Source: Lachnospiraceae bacterium (GTDB taxonomy: Bacteria > Bacillota > Clostridia > Lachnospirales > Anaerotignaceae). From it: 64,000 nucleotides of DNA. Position numbers and translations under genes: made by a program. This document shows, one piece after another, positions 54,599-63,161 of the stretch (positions within the stretch are counted from its first letter, which is position 1; every line of letters begins with the position of its first letter). The notes beneath the pieces were generated by a model. It made no database searches, was not told the DNA's origin, and saw only the letters and a program-made list of their open reading frames with translations. The stretch spans positions 198,415-262,414 of the forward strand of contig DPJA01000038.1 in NCBI GenBank assembly GCA_003543235.1, given 5' to 3'.

Positions 54599-56236
54599 TT
54601 ACATAAATCCGCCCATGCCGTTTGCTGGACCTTGCTGCATATAGTCTGGTGCACCGTTCTTTGCTGGGAAGTCAGCTACTACCGCCTCTGTTGTAAGGAA
54701 TGTTGATGCAACAGATGTAGCATTTTGCAATGCACTTCTTGTTACCTTAGTTGGGTCAACAATACCTGCATCAACCATGTCTACATATTCTTCTGCAAGT
54801 GCATCAAAACCAACACCTGTAGGCAATTCTTTAACTTTATTTACAATAATAGAGCCTTCAAGACCTGCGTTTGCTGCAATCTGACGCATAGGTGATTCAA
54901 GTGCTTTAAGCACTATTTCGCCACCTGTTTTTTCATCGCCAACTAACTTATTTACAATCTCTGCAACGTTAGCAACAGCGTGAATATATGCCGTGCCACC
55001 ACCAGCAACAATGCCCTCTTCAACTGCCGCTCTTGTTGCTGCCAAAGCGTCTTCCATACGAAGTTTCTTTTCTTTCATTTCTGTTTCTGTTGCAGCACCA
55101 ACCTTAATAACTGCTACGCCGCCTGCAAGTTTTGCAAGTCTTTCCTGTAATTTTTCTTTTTCAAAATCACTGTTTGTTTCTTCAAGAGCAGCTTTAATTT
55201 GACGCACTCTGGCATCAATACCTTCTTTATCGCCTGCTCCATCAGTAATAATGGTAAGTTCCTTTTCAACTCTTACTGTTCTTGCTTTACCAAGCATTTC
55301 AATTGTTACATCTTTAAGGTCTATACCAAATTCATCAGAAACAACCTGTGCTCCTGTAAGTGCAGCAAGGTCAGCAAGCTGAGCCTTTCTTCTTTCGCCA
55401 TAGCCAGGTGCTTTAACTGCAACACAGGTAAATGCACCTCTAAGTTTGTTAAGTACAAGAGTTGCAAGGGCTTCACCCTCAATATCTTCTGCAATTATAA
55501 GCAGTTTTGCACCAACCTGAACAATCTGCTCAAGTATTGGTAAAATTTCCTGTATATTTGTAATCTTTTTATCTGTAATAAGAATAAATGGGTCCTCAAG
55601 TATTGCAATCATTTTTTCCATATCTGTTGACATATAGCTTGAAAGATAACCCTTATCAAACTGCATACCTTCAACAAGTTCAAGCTCTGTATTCATTGTT
55701 TTTGATTCTTCAACAGTTATTACACCGTTATTTGTAACCTTTTCCATAGCATCTGCAATCATGTTACCCACTTCATCATCTCCTGATGAAATAGCTGCAA
55801 CCCTTGCAATATGGTTTTTTGTTGAAACAACTGTGCTCATGCCTTTAATTTCTTCTACAGCAGCAAGAGTTGCTTTTTGCATACCCTTTCTAAGGATAAT
55901 AGCGTTTGCCCCTGCAGCAATATTTTTAAGACCTTCCTGTACCATTGCCTGTGCAAGTACAGTTGCTGTTGTCGTGCCATCTCCTGCTACATCATTTGTT
56001 TGTGTAGCAACTTCTTTAACAAGCTGTGCACCCATGTTTTCGTAAGGGTCTTCAAATTCAATATCCCTTGCAATTGAAACACCGTCATTAGTAATAAGTG
56101 GGCTCATAAATTTTCTGTCAAGAACAACATTACGTCCCTTTGGTCCAAGTGTTACCTTAACTGTATCTGCTAACTTATTTACGCCTTCAGCCATAGAATT
56201 TCTAGCCTCTGCACCGTATTTAATCTGCTTTGCCAT
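54599..56236 (-). CDS. groL: 60 kDa chaperonin GroEL
   Basis: ATP-driven folding chamber subunit. AKQIKYGAEARNSM start, TLGPKGRNVVLD, GDGTTTATVLA ATP motif near 85, and the GGM-like C-terminus (GPANGMGGFM). 545 residues, full length. Follows groES by 23 bases in a CIRCE-controlled operon. Confidence 0.98.
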   Translation of the reverse strand: MAKQIKYGAEARNSMAEGVNKLADTVKVTLGPKGRNVVLDRKFMSPLITNDGVSIARDIEFEDPYENMGAQLVKEVATQTNDVAGDGTTTATVLAQAMVQEGLKNIAAGANAIILRKGMQKATLAAVEEIKGMSTVVSTKNHIARVAAISSGDDEVGNMIADAMEKVTNNGVITVEESKTMNTELELVEGMQFDKGYLSSYMSTDMEKMIAILEDPFILITDKKITNIQEILPILEQIVQVGAKLLIIAEDIEGEALATLVLNKLRGAFTCVAVKAPGYGERRKAQLADLAALTGAQVVSDEFGIDLKDVTIEMLGKARTVRVEKELTIITDGAGDKEGIDARVRQIKAALEETNSDFEKEKLQERLAKLAGGVAVIKVGAATETEMKEKKLRMEDALAATRAAVEEGIVAGGGTAYIHAVANVAEIVNKLVGDEKTGGEIVLKALESPMRQIAANAGLEGSIIVNKVKELPTGVGFDALAEEYVDMVDAGIVDPTKVTRSALQNATSVASTFLTTEAVVADFPAKNGAPDYMQQGPANGMGGFM

Positions 56237-56259
56237 AACTACTCATTCCTCCTAATTAA

Positions 56260-56547
56260 TTAGTCTTCAACAATAGCTAAAATATCTGCCTGTCTTAAAA
56301 TAATATATGTGTTACCCTCAAACTTTACTTCAGAACCTGTGTATTTTGAATAGATAATCTTATCTCCTGGTTTAACCATCATAGTAACCTCTTCACCATA
56401 TACATTTCCACCAGGTCCAACTGCGATTACCTCAGCCTCCTGTGGCTTTTCTTTGCTTTGTGTAGGAAGTACTATACCGGATTTTGTTTTTTCCTCTGCT
56501 TCCATCTGCTTAATTACGACTTTATCACCAAGTGGTACAAGTTTCAT
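56260..56547 (-). CDS. groS: 10 kDa co-chaperonin GroES
   Basis: Heptameric lid of GroEL. PLGDKVVIKQMEAEEKTKSGIVLPTQSKEKPQ contains the mobile loop (residues about 16-34), then GPGGNVYG. 95 residues. First gene of the groESL operon with a GGAGG upstream. Confidence 0.98.
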   Translation of the reverse strand: MKLVPLGDKVVIKQMEAEEKTKSGIVLPTQSKEKPQEAEVIAVGPGGNVYGEEVTMMVKPGDKIIYSKYTGSEVKFEGNTYIILRQADILAIVED

Positions 56548-56603
56548 ATTAAAAGCCTCCTTATAAATAAATTATTTTATACTAATTTATAATTTTCTTA
56601 GTG

Positions 56604-56630
56604 TTAGCACTCACCTTTAACGAGTGCTAA
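56604..56630. promoter_or_regulatory. CIRCE operator (HrcA site)
   Basis: Perfect consensus TTAGCACTC-N9-GAGTGCTAA, directly downstream of the groES promoter -10. HrcA is known to repress groESL and dnaK operons through this element; the hrcA gene is not in the window. Confidence 0.97.
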
Positions 56631-56641
56631 TCAATAAGATA

Positions 56642-56670
56642 ATATTATCCATATCATCGCAATTATGCAA
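56642..56670 (-). promoter_or_regulatory. Promoter of groES-groEL
   Basis: TTGCAT at 56665-56670, 17-base spacer, TAATAT at 56642-56647 on the minus strand. Its start point falls next to the CIRCE arm. Confidence 0.7.
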
Positions 56671-56973
56671 CTTAGTTTATTCTATATTATTTCACCGTAT
56701 AAAGCAATATACATATAGTATTTTTTAATTGCTTTGTTTTTCTTTGTATTGCTCTTTTTTGCATTGTTTTTCTATATTCAAGATGAAAGTGCAATTTTCT
56801 TTAAAGCGGAACTTCTAACAATAAAGGTTTATAATATCTAATACATAATACCTCAGCATATTTTTTGATAGCTATTAAAACAGTTAAAAAATCATTAAAT
56901 ATATTGCTCCTTTCACACAATGTATCTTGCTTTTATAAAATTCACAATATATTACATTATTTCCCTTTTTTCA

Positions 56974-57002
56974 TTGACTAAATTTTAATTTAAGGATACA
57001 AT
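56974..57002 (+). promoter_or_regulatory. Promoter of the SARP-type regulator
   Basis: TTGACT at 56974-56979, 17-base spacer, TACAAT at 56997-57002. Leader about 95 bases. Confidence 0.75.
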
Positions 57003-57104
57003 CACTCTTAATATAATTAAAATTTTCTGTTGTTTTATTAGTCTCAAAAAGCAATGTTGAGTTTAACCAGAAAACTTTTCAAATCATTTTAGGCGGTGAA
57101 ATTT

Positions 57105-58346
57105 ATGGATTACAAGAAACTTGTTGTTCAGATGCTTGGTGGATTTTCCATGACATACGATGGTAAGCCAGTATCCCTTGAAAGAAGCACAGTAACTAAC
57201 GCAACCCAATTACTTCAATACTTTATATATTATCGAGATAAAAAAATTCCAAAGGATGCGCTTATTAATATGCTTTATAATGAGGATGATATAACCAATC
57301 CCACAAACAACCTTAAAGTAAATCTTTTCCGTTTGCGTAAAATCTTGGCAAAATCACATTTGCCCAACGATAACTATATTTCCTTTAAATCGGGAATGTA
57401 TTCCTTTTGTAGCCAAATTCCTATTGAGCTTGATGTGGAACAGTTTAATTCATTTGCAAATCAGGCTGAAAATCCTGACATTTCTGATGAAGAAAAAATC
57501 ATATTGCTTCAGCGTGCCATAGAGGTTTATAAAGGTGAGTTTTTGCCTATGATTATTAATGAACCATGGGTTCTTGTTGAAAACTTACGTTATCACGACT
57601 TATTTACTAAATGTATAAATGATGCTTGCCACCTTCTCAAAAAAATGGGCGATTCAAGATTAATGCTTGATATATGCAACCGTGCTGTGCATATATATCC
57701 TCTTGATGAGGATATGCACCTTTTAAGAATTGAATGTTTACTCGATATGAAGCGATACAACGATGCCCTTGCCGCATATGATGAAACAACAACGCTTTTC
57801 TTCGAAAAACTTGGAGTATCTCCATCTCAAAAAATGCTTTCACTTTATAAGCAGCTTACAAACAATGTGCAGCTTAAAACATCAACCATAACCCAAATAA
57901 AAGAAACAATTAAAGAAATAGATAACCCAAACGGTGCATACTACTGCAACTACCTTGGCTTTGTGGATAGCTACCGCTTTATATCCCGTGCTGTTGAAAG
58001 AAATGGTCAGTCCATCTTTCTTTCACTTTTCACCCTTACAAACGTTAAAGGTGAACCACTTGAAGCCGGCGAAAAACTTAAAGAGTCAGCAGCGGCACTG
58101 CATGATGCAATTTGTGAAACATTAAGACGTGGAGATTTATATACAAGATACAGCCCTAACCAGTTTTTAGTTTTGCTTATTGGCATTAACTATGAAAACT
58201 GCTCTGTTGTTTCAAATAGAATTATCACTTGTTTCCATGATGAAAAGAGAGTTCGTGGAGTACGCCTTCAACATTCTGCAACATCTGGTGCAAATATAAA
58301 CACAATACCATCAAACATTAAATTTTCAGGCTCTTCAATATGGTAA
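57105..58346 (+). CDS. SARP/BTAD-type transcriptional regulator with C-terminal GGDEF-like region
   Basis: 413 residues. N-terminal OmpR-like winged helix (about 1-95; VQMLGGFSMTYDGKPVSL, then LRKILAKS), a BTAD helical-repeat domain (about 100-245; LLQRAIEVYKGEFLP, LRIECLLDMKRYNDALAAYDE), then about 130 residues resembling a degenerate GGDEF fold (RRGDLYTRYSPNQFLVLL in place of the RxGGEEF region). The start at ATG 57105 has AGGCGGTG upstream; GTG 57096 is less likely. No NB-ARC domain. It stands alone, so its targets are unknown; neighbouring Fe-S genes are candidates. SARP proteins are best known from actinobacterial secondary metabolism. Confidence 0.8.
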   Translation: MDYKKLVVQMLGGFSMTYDGKPVSLERSTVTNATQLLQYFIYYRDKKIPKDALINMLYNEDDITNPTNNLKVNLFRLRKILAKSHLPNDNYISFKSGMYSFCSQIPIELDVEQFNSFANQAENPDISDEEKIILLQRAIEVYKGEFLPMIINEPWVLVENLRYHDLFTKCINDACHLLKKMGDSRLMLDICNRAVHIYPLDEDMHLLRIECLLDMKRYNDALAAYDETTTLFFEKLGVSPSQKMLSLYKQLTNNVQLKTSTITQIKETIKEIDNPNGAYYCNYLGFVDSYRFISRAVERNGQSIFLSLFTLTNVKGEPLEAGEKLKESAAALHDAICETLRRGDLYTRYSPNQFLVLLIGINYENCSVVSNRIITCFHDEKRVRGVRLQHSATSGANINTIPSNIKFSGSSIW

Positions 58347-58350
58347 AAAA

Positions 58351-58402
58351 ACAGCAAGACCTTACAAAGGTTTAAACCCCTTGTGGCCTTGCTGTTTTTT
58401 AT
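58351..58402 (+). terminator. Terminator of the SARP gene
   Basis: Stem AACAGCAAG / CTTGCTGTT (58351-58359 with 58388-58396) extended by interrupted inner pairs, followed by TTTTATTTTTTT. It overlaps the stop of the convergent Fe-S membrane protein gene. Confidence 0.8.
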
Positions 58403-58965
58403 TTTTTTGCTTTACATATAAGCTGTGTCATAGTACCCATAGGACAGTATACGCACCAGCTTCTTGGCTTATAAAGCACCATGGTAAAAAGCCCAAGCAT
58501 TGTAGATGTAAGCATAACACTGTAAAAGCCAAAAGCAAACTGTGCAACCCCTGGTGTCACTCCGCCAGCATAGCTAAATCCCCATCCAAGCTTAATTGTC
58601 CAAAGAAGTGTAACCACCTCTTTAAGTTCTCTTGCACCTGAAAATACAAGGTATGTGCTAAAAAGCATACTAAAAAACATTGCGAAAAAGAAAATTAGAA
58701 AACCATATCTAAAATATTTTGATTTTAAAAAACGAGGCATATCCTTTTTTCTTGATAAACCACATTTGTTACCCAGTAAATCAAACAACTGACCCCTACC
58801 GCAATAATTATTGCAATAGCTTTTTCCTCCTCCAAAAACTGCAATAGCAATAGGAACGAAAAAGCAAATAAGTCCAAGCCAAGCAAACAAGATATTAAAA
58901 AATCCTAACAAAATGTAAACCGAAGAAAAAATCCATAAATATCTGTACCACGGTTTTTTAGTCAT
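58399..58965 (-). CDS. 4Fe-4S binding membrane protein (NapH-like half)
   Basis: 188 residues with four membrane helices. Cys motifs are CNNYCGRGQLFDLLGNKC (about 47-64) and CVYCPMGTMTQLIC near the C-terminus, which resemble those of NapH- and RnfA-like ferredoxin membrane proteins. It overlaps the ferredoxin gene by 8 bases; GGAGG inside that gene precedes its ATG. Likely passes electrons between the ferredoxin and a membrane partner, which is not visible here. Confidence 0.8.
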   Translation of the reverse strand: MTKKPWYRYLWIFSSVYILLGFFNILFAWLGLICFFVPIAIAVFGGGKSYCNNYCGRGQLFDLLGNKCGLSRKKDMPRFLKSKYFRYGFLIFFFAMFFSMLFSTYLVFSGARELKEVVTLLWTIKLGWGFSYAGGVTPGVAQFAFGFYSVMLTSTMLGLFTMVLYKPRSWCVYCPMGTMTQLICKAKK

Positions 58966-59152
58966 TTTTAACCACCTCCATGTTTATTACAGATGCAGGG
59001 CAAATTTCACTGCACTTGCCACAGCCTACACATAATTCTTCATCTACAACTGCATACTTTCCTTTAAACATGGCAATGGCATTTTTAGGACAAATATTAA
59101 CACAACACCCGCAAGCCACACATTGTTTTTTATCAATTATTGCAACTTTCAC
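58958..59152 (-). CDS. 2[4Fe-4S] ferredoxin
   Basis: 64 residues with two CxxCxxCxxxC-type motifs (CVACGCCVNICPKNAI and CVGCGKCSEICPASVI). The AAGGAG lies only 2 bases before ATG 59158 but 8 bases before the GTG at 59152, so GTG is preferred. Co-transcribed with the Fe-S membrane protein. Low-potential electron carrier. Confidence 0.93.
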   Translation of the reverse strand: MKVAIIDKKQCVACGCCVNICPKNAIAMFKGKYAVVDEELCVGCGKCSEICPASVINMEVVKND

Positions 59153-59193
59153 AAACATCTCTCCTTAAAATTATCAGCATTATAGTTTAACGC

Positions 59194-59250
59194 TATCTTA
59201 TGCTTAAGATAATATCATATGAAGAAAAATGCTTCTGTGATTTTGTCACA
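59194..59250. promoter_or_regulatory. Two operator-like inverted repeats upstream of the ferredoxin gene
   Basis: TATCTTA-N4-TAAGATA at 59194-59211 and TGTGA-N5-TCACA at 59236-59250. The second resembles a CRP/FNR-type half-site pair but has a 5- rather than 6-base gap. They lie 42-98 bases upstream of the ferredoxin start. No CRP/FNR gene is in the window. Confidence 0.3.
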
Positions 59251-59260
59251 TAACAATTTG

Positions 59261-59794
59261 TTATTTTTTTATTCGGCAACAGCTTCCATCGCAACCCTCA
59301 AAACCAATTTTTTCACTTCTTCTTTCCATAAGTACAGTGTTACGCCATAGTCCAAACTTATCCTTGCCTATCATATGCCTATAGCCAACTTTTCTAAAGC
59401 CACATTTTTCATGCAATTCTATACTTGCTTCGTTTTCCTCAAGTATAACCGACTGCAATGTCCAAAAGCCATTATTGTCAGCAATTTCAATTAATTTGTT
59501 GAGCATAGCAAACCCAATTCCCATATGCTTTTTATTTTCATCAACATATAAGCTAACATCTACAACTCCTTTATATGCGTCACTTTGTGATTCACGCATA
59601 AGAGCAGCAAATCCAACTACAATGCCATCCATTCTGGCAATAATTCTGCCTGTATGTAGATGTGATTCGTTCCAATTTTCCCATGTTGGACATTGGGCTT
59701 CAAGAGTAGCTAAATTAGTTTCTATGCCTTGTGCATATATACGTAACACGTCATCTTTGTCATTGTCCGTCATTTCACTTATTGTAATATCCAT
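59261..59794 (-). CDS. GNAT family N-acetyltransferase (phosphinothricin acetyltransferase-like)
   Basis: 177 residues with a GNAT core. ITISEMTDNDKDDVLRIYAQGIETNLATLE at the N-terminus resembles the Pat/YwnH branch; the acetyl-CoA loop is near KKHMGIGFAML (about 108). The C-terminus ends in CDGSCCRIKK, an unusual Cys cluster. GGAGG precedes the ATG. It follows nspC by 44 bases, so it may be the last gene of the polyamine operon and could acetylate polyamines, but family membership suggests amino-acid-like substrates. Confidence 0.8.
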   Translation of the reverse strand: MDITISEMTDNDKDDVLRIYAQGIETNLATLEAQCPTWENWNESHLHTGRIIARMDGIVVGFAALMRESQSDAYKGVVDVSLYVDENKKHMGIGFAMLNKLIEIADNNGFWTLQSVILEENEASIELHEKCGFRKVGYRHMIGKDKFGLWRNTVLMERRSEKIGFEGCDGSCCRIKK

Positions 59795-59838
59795 CTATAT
59801 TCCTCCTTTTAAGCTGATACTTTTTCTAAAAATTTAAG

Positions 59839-60969
59839 TTACGAAAGTCTGGTTTTAAAATCCTGATAGCCAAAGCTTTTAACAAGCCTTACGGAATTTT
59901 CTCTCCCACTTATAGCAATGGAAGGAAGCCCTACGCCATTAAAGGTATTATTTTTAACCATGGAATAATGTGCCATATCGCAGAAAACCAACTTATCTCC
60001 AACTTTTAGAGGCTTGTCAAAAGAATAATCGCCTATTATATCTCCAGCCAGGCAAGTGTTACCGCCCAGTCTGTAGGTAAAATCCTTCTCTCCCGCTTCT
60101 CCACTACCCACAATATGAGGGCGATATGGCATTTCCAAAACATCTGGCATATGACAAGCAGCCGAAGTATCCAAAATAGCAATCTGCATATTATTTTCCA
60201 GTACATCCAACACAGTGCTTACTAAATAACCAGTGTTCAAAGCAACCGCTTCACCTGGTTCTAGGTAAACCTGAACTTTATATTTTTCCTGAAACCTGTT
60301 TATTACTTCAATAAGTGTTTCAACATCATAGTCTGAACGAGTAATATGGTGACCTCCGCCAAAGTTTACCCACTCCATTTGTGGCAGAAATTCGCCAAAC
60401 TTCTCTTCAAAAGCATATAGAGTTTTCACTAGGTCGTCTACATTTTGCTCACAAAGTGTATGAAAATGCAACCCACTGACACCCTCAAGCTCTCCAATAT
60501 CAAAGTTTTTTCTGGTTACTCCAAACCTGGAGCCTTCCCCACAGGGGTCATAGATAGCGTGTTCTCCCGTTGAACATTCTGGGTTTACTCTAATGCCAAT
60601 TTTTCTACCCTTGCTAATGGCTTTTTCTTTGAATTTCTTTAGCTGAGTGAAGGAATTAAAGACTATGTGACCGCAAATATCCGTCACCTCTTCAAATTCA
60701 TTATCTAAATAGGCAGGAGAAAAAATATGATTCTCCTTACCCATTTCCTCATAACCAAGGCGTGCTTCAAACAAACCACTGGCAGTAGTGCCACTTAAAT
60801 ATTGCCCAATCAATGGGTAAAACGCATACATTGAAAATGCCTTTTGAGCAAGCAATATACGACACCCTGTTTCATCTATAACTCGCTTTAATATTTCCAA
60901 ATTTTTAATCAGCAGATTTTCATCTACAATATAATACGGAGTTTGAATTTCGTTAACATTAAAATCCAT
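59839..60969 (-). CDS. nspC: Carboxynorspermidine / carboxyspermidine decarboxylase
   Basis: PLP fold-III decarboxylase that releases norspermidine or spermidine from its carboxylated form. PLP lysine in LLAQKAFSMYAFYPLIG (about 39-55), VNFGGGHHITRSDYD near 201, LEPGEAVA, and the C-terminal CDMAHYSMVKNNTFNG. 376 residues. An eight-G tract, starting in the last base of the upstream stop codon, acts as its ribosome binding site. Directly follows the synthase gene that makes its substrate. Confidence 0.93.
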   Translation of the reverse strand: MDFNVNEIQTPYYIVDENLLIKNLEILKRVIDETGCRILLAQKAFSMYAFYPLIGQYLSGTTASGLFEARLGYEEMGKENHIFSPAYLDNEFEEVTDICGHIVFNSFTQLKKFKEKAISKGRKIGIRVNPECSTGEHAIYDPCGEGSRFGVTRKNFDIGELEGVSGLHFHTLCEQNVDDLVKTLYAFEEKFGEFLPQMEWVNFGGGHHITRSDYDVETLIEVINRFQEKYKVQVYLEPGEAVALNTGYLVSTVLDVLENNMQIAILDTSAACHMPDVLEMPYRPHIVGSGEAGEKDFTYRLGGNTCLAGDIIGDYSFDKPLKVGDKLVFCDMAHYSMVKNNTFNGVGLPSIAISGRENSVRLVKSFGYQDFKTRLS

Positions 60970-60972
60970 ATT

Positions 60973-60980
60973 CCCCCCCC
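60973..60980 (-). repeat. G8 homopolymer at the nspC ribosome binding site
   Basis: Eight G residues on the minus strand, starting with the G of the upstream TAG stop codon and lying just before the nspC ATG. Homopolymer length could change ribosome-site strength by slippage. Confidence 0.8.
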
Positions 60981-62179
60981 TAGTCTACAAGCTCAGGGTT
61001 AAAACTTTCCTGCCATGGTAAACCCCACTGGTTAAGTGCATCCATAAATGGATCAGGGTTAAACTCTTCAATGTTGTGGACACCTGGCTTGTTCCAAGTT
61101 CCATTCATTACAAGCATTGCACCAATCATGGCTGGCACACCTGTTGTGTAGGAAATTGCCTGCGACTCAACCTCACGATAACACTCTTGATGGTCACATA
61201 CGTTGTAAATATAATACACTTTCTCTTTGCCGTCTTTTTTGCCTTTAAAAATGCAGCCTATATTGGTTTTTCCCTTTGTACGCACGCCTAGTGTAGATGG
61301 GTCAGGCAACACTGCTTTTAAAAATTGAAGTGGCACAATCTGCTTTCCTTCAAATTCAATTGGCTCAATGGAAGTCATACCTACATTTTCAAGACATTTT
61401 AGATGTGTAAGATAGCTTTGCCCAAAAGTCATGAAAAAGCGAATCCGCTTAATTCCCTTAATATTAAGTGCCAGTGATTCCAGCTCCTCATGGTGAAGCA
61501 AATACATATCTTTATTACCTATTTCTGGGAAGTTGTATTCTCGCTTAATTTCCATTGGCTCAGTTTCTACCCACTTGCCTTCCTCCCAATAACTTCCCTT
61601 TGCACTAACTTCTCGAATGTTAATTTCAGGGTTAAAATTTGTTGCAAAAGGATAGCCGTGGTCACCTGCATTTGCATCTAATATGTCAATATAATTAATT
61701 TCATCAAAATGGTGTTTTTGAGCATAAGCAGAAAATACGCCAGTTACTCCTGGGTCAAATCCACTGCCTAAAAGAGCAGTAATGCCTGCTTTTTCAAATT
61801 TCTCTCTATATTCCCACTGCCACTTGTATTCAAATTTTGCTTCATCAATAGGCTCATAATTTGCTGTATCAATATAATGTGTCTTTGTTTCTAAACAAGC
61901 ATCCATTATGGTTAAGTCCTGATATGGCAGAGCAAGATTTAACACAACATCTGGATTAAATTCTGTAATGAGTGCAACCAATTCTTCTACCTTGTCAGCA
62001 TCCACTTGTGCTGTATAAATTTTAGTCTTTCCACCGTCCAACTTAGCTTTAAGTTCGTCACATTTACTTTTAGTTCTGCTTGCAATCATTATTTCTTCAA
62101 AAATATCACTGTTTTGGCAGCATTTGTGAATTGCAACGCTTGCTACTCCTCCACAGCCAATAATTAGTGCTTTTCCCAT
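60980..62179 (-). CDS. Carboxynorspermidine / carboxyspermidine synthase (saccharopine-dehydrogenase fold)
   Basis: NAD(P)H-dependent enzyme joining aspartate semialdehyde to a diamine. Rossmann start MGKALIIGCGGVASVAIHK, then GSGFDPGVTGVFSAY near 155. Family also includes saccharopine dehydrogenase, but adjacency to nspC and speB/speE favours polyamine synthesis. ATG 62179 has GGAG 9 bases upstream; a GTG at 62215 has none. 399 residues. Confidence 0.9.
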   Translation of the reverse strand: MGKALIIGCGGVASVAIHKCCQNSDIFEEIMIASRTKSKCDELKAKLDGGKTKIYTAQVDADKVEELVALITEFNPDVVLNLALPYQDLTIMDACLETKTHYIDTANYEPIDEAKFEYKWQWEYREKFEKAGITALLGSGFDPGVTGVFSAYAQKHHFDEINYIDILDANAGDHGYPFATNFNPEINIREVSAKGSYWEEGKWVETEPMEIKREYNFPEIGNKDMYLLHHEELESLALNIKGIKRIRFFMTFGQSYLTHLKCLENVGMTSIEPIEFEGKQIVPLQFLKAVLPDPSTLGVRTKGKTNIGCIFKGKKDGKEKVYYIYNVCDHQECYREVESQAISYTTGVPAMIGAMLVMNGTWNKPGVHNIEEFNPDPFMDALNQWGLPWQESFNPELVD

Positions 62180-62306
62180 TATAAAAAACTCCAATCCGTC
62201 GCTTCGCATCGACACAAAATATATTTTTAATCCACTCTTACCCCACGAAGTAGAGATATGATAAGAATGTTTTCTCTAAATAAGCTTTGTACTTTTTCAG
62301 CACATT

Positions 62307-63161
62307 CTAAAATTCATTTATAGATAACAACATTTCCCTAAGCACTTTACAAGCTACTGCAGTAGAAGCTCCACTTTGGTCATATATAGGTGACAATTCA
62401 TTGATATCACAGCCAACAATTTTCAGTTTACATACGCATGAAATTGCCTCAATCAGCTCCATAAAGCTAACGCCTCCAGCCTCTGGAGTTCCTGTTCCCG
62501 GAAACACAGATGGGTCCAACACATCAAGGTCCAAAGTAAAATAAACTGGCTTTCCTTGTAACTTTTCAACTGTTTCTTTCAAGGTATTAAAGTTGAACTT
62601 GTTCATATAAGTATGATTCTTTGCAAAAACAAACTCACTTTTCTCTCCTGAGCGAATGCCAAACTGAAAAATTCGGTCTTTTCCCACAATGTCGTAGCAT
62701 CGTCGTAGAACCGTTGCATGGGAATATTTTTCTTCTAAATAGTCATCCCGTAGGTCTGCGTGTGCATCAAAGTGAATTATATGCAAGTCGGCATATTTTT
62801 TCTGCACCGCACGCACTGCACCCAATGTTACTAAATGCTCTCCACCAATCATAAGCGGCAGTTTAGCATCGTCTAATATTTGCGTTGTATAATCTTCTAT
62901 TTGCTGCAAAACCCTCTGGGTATTTCCAAATGGAAGCTCCAAATCTCCTCCATCAAAAACATTCCTATCACAAAGGTCTTGGTCTTTATAAGGGCTGTAA
63001 GTTTCCAACCCAAATGATTCACTTCGTATTGCCTTACTGGCAAATCGTGTACCTGGTCTATAGGATGTGGTTGAATCAAATGGAGCACCAAAAATAACAA
63101 TATCAGCTTCGGCATATTCCTTATCACATCCTAGAAAGGTTTCAACATTTCTATTCAACAT
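62307..63161 (-). CDS. speB: Agmatinase / ureohydrolase (SpeB family)
   Basis: Dimanganese hydrolase producing putrescine and urea from agmatine, or spermidine from aminopropylagmatine. Metal motifs: GGEH near 107, FDAHADLRD near 130, and LDLDVLDPS near 209. 284 residues. Overlaps speE by 11 bases, so translation is coupled. No arginine decarboxylase is visible; it may lie past the right edge. Confidence 0.92.
   Translation of the reverse strand: MLNRNVETFLGCDKEYAEADIVIFGAPFDSTTSYRPGTRFASKAIRSESFGLETYSPYKDQDLCDRNVFDGGDLELPFGNTQRVLQQIEDYTTQILDDAKLPLMIGGEHLVTLGAVRAVQKKYADLHIIHFDAHADLRDDYLEEKYSHATVLRRCYDIVGKDRIFQFGIRSGEKSEFVFAKNHTYMNKFNFNTLKETVEKLQGKPVYFTLDLDVLDPSVFPGTGTPEAGGVSFMELIEAISCVCKLKIVGCDINELSPIYDQSGASTAVACKVLREMLLSINEF

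Larger units (their letters stand above)
56548..57104. other. Long divergent region between groES and the SARP gene
   Basis: 557 AT-rich bases without a gene. It holds the groES promoter and CIRCE near its left end and the SARP-gene promoter near its right end. Between about 56671 and 56970 I see no ORF, riboswitch or repeat that I can support. Confidence 0.6.
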
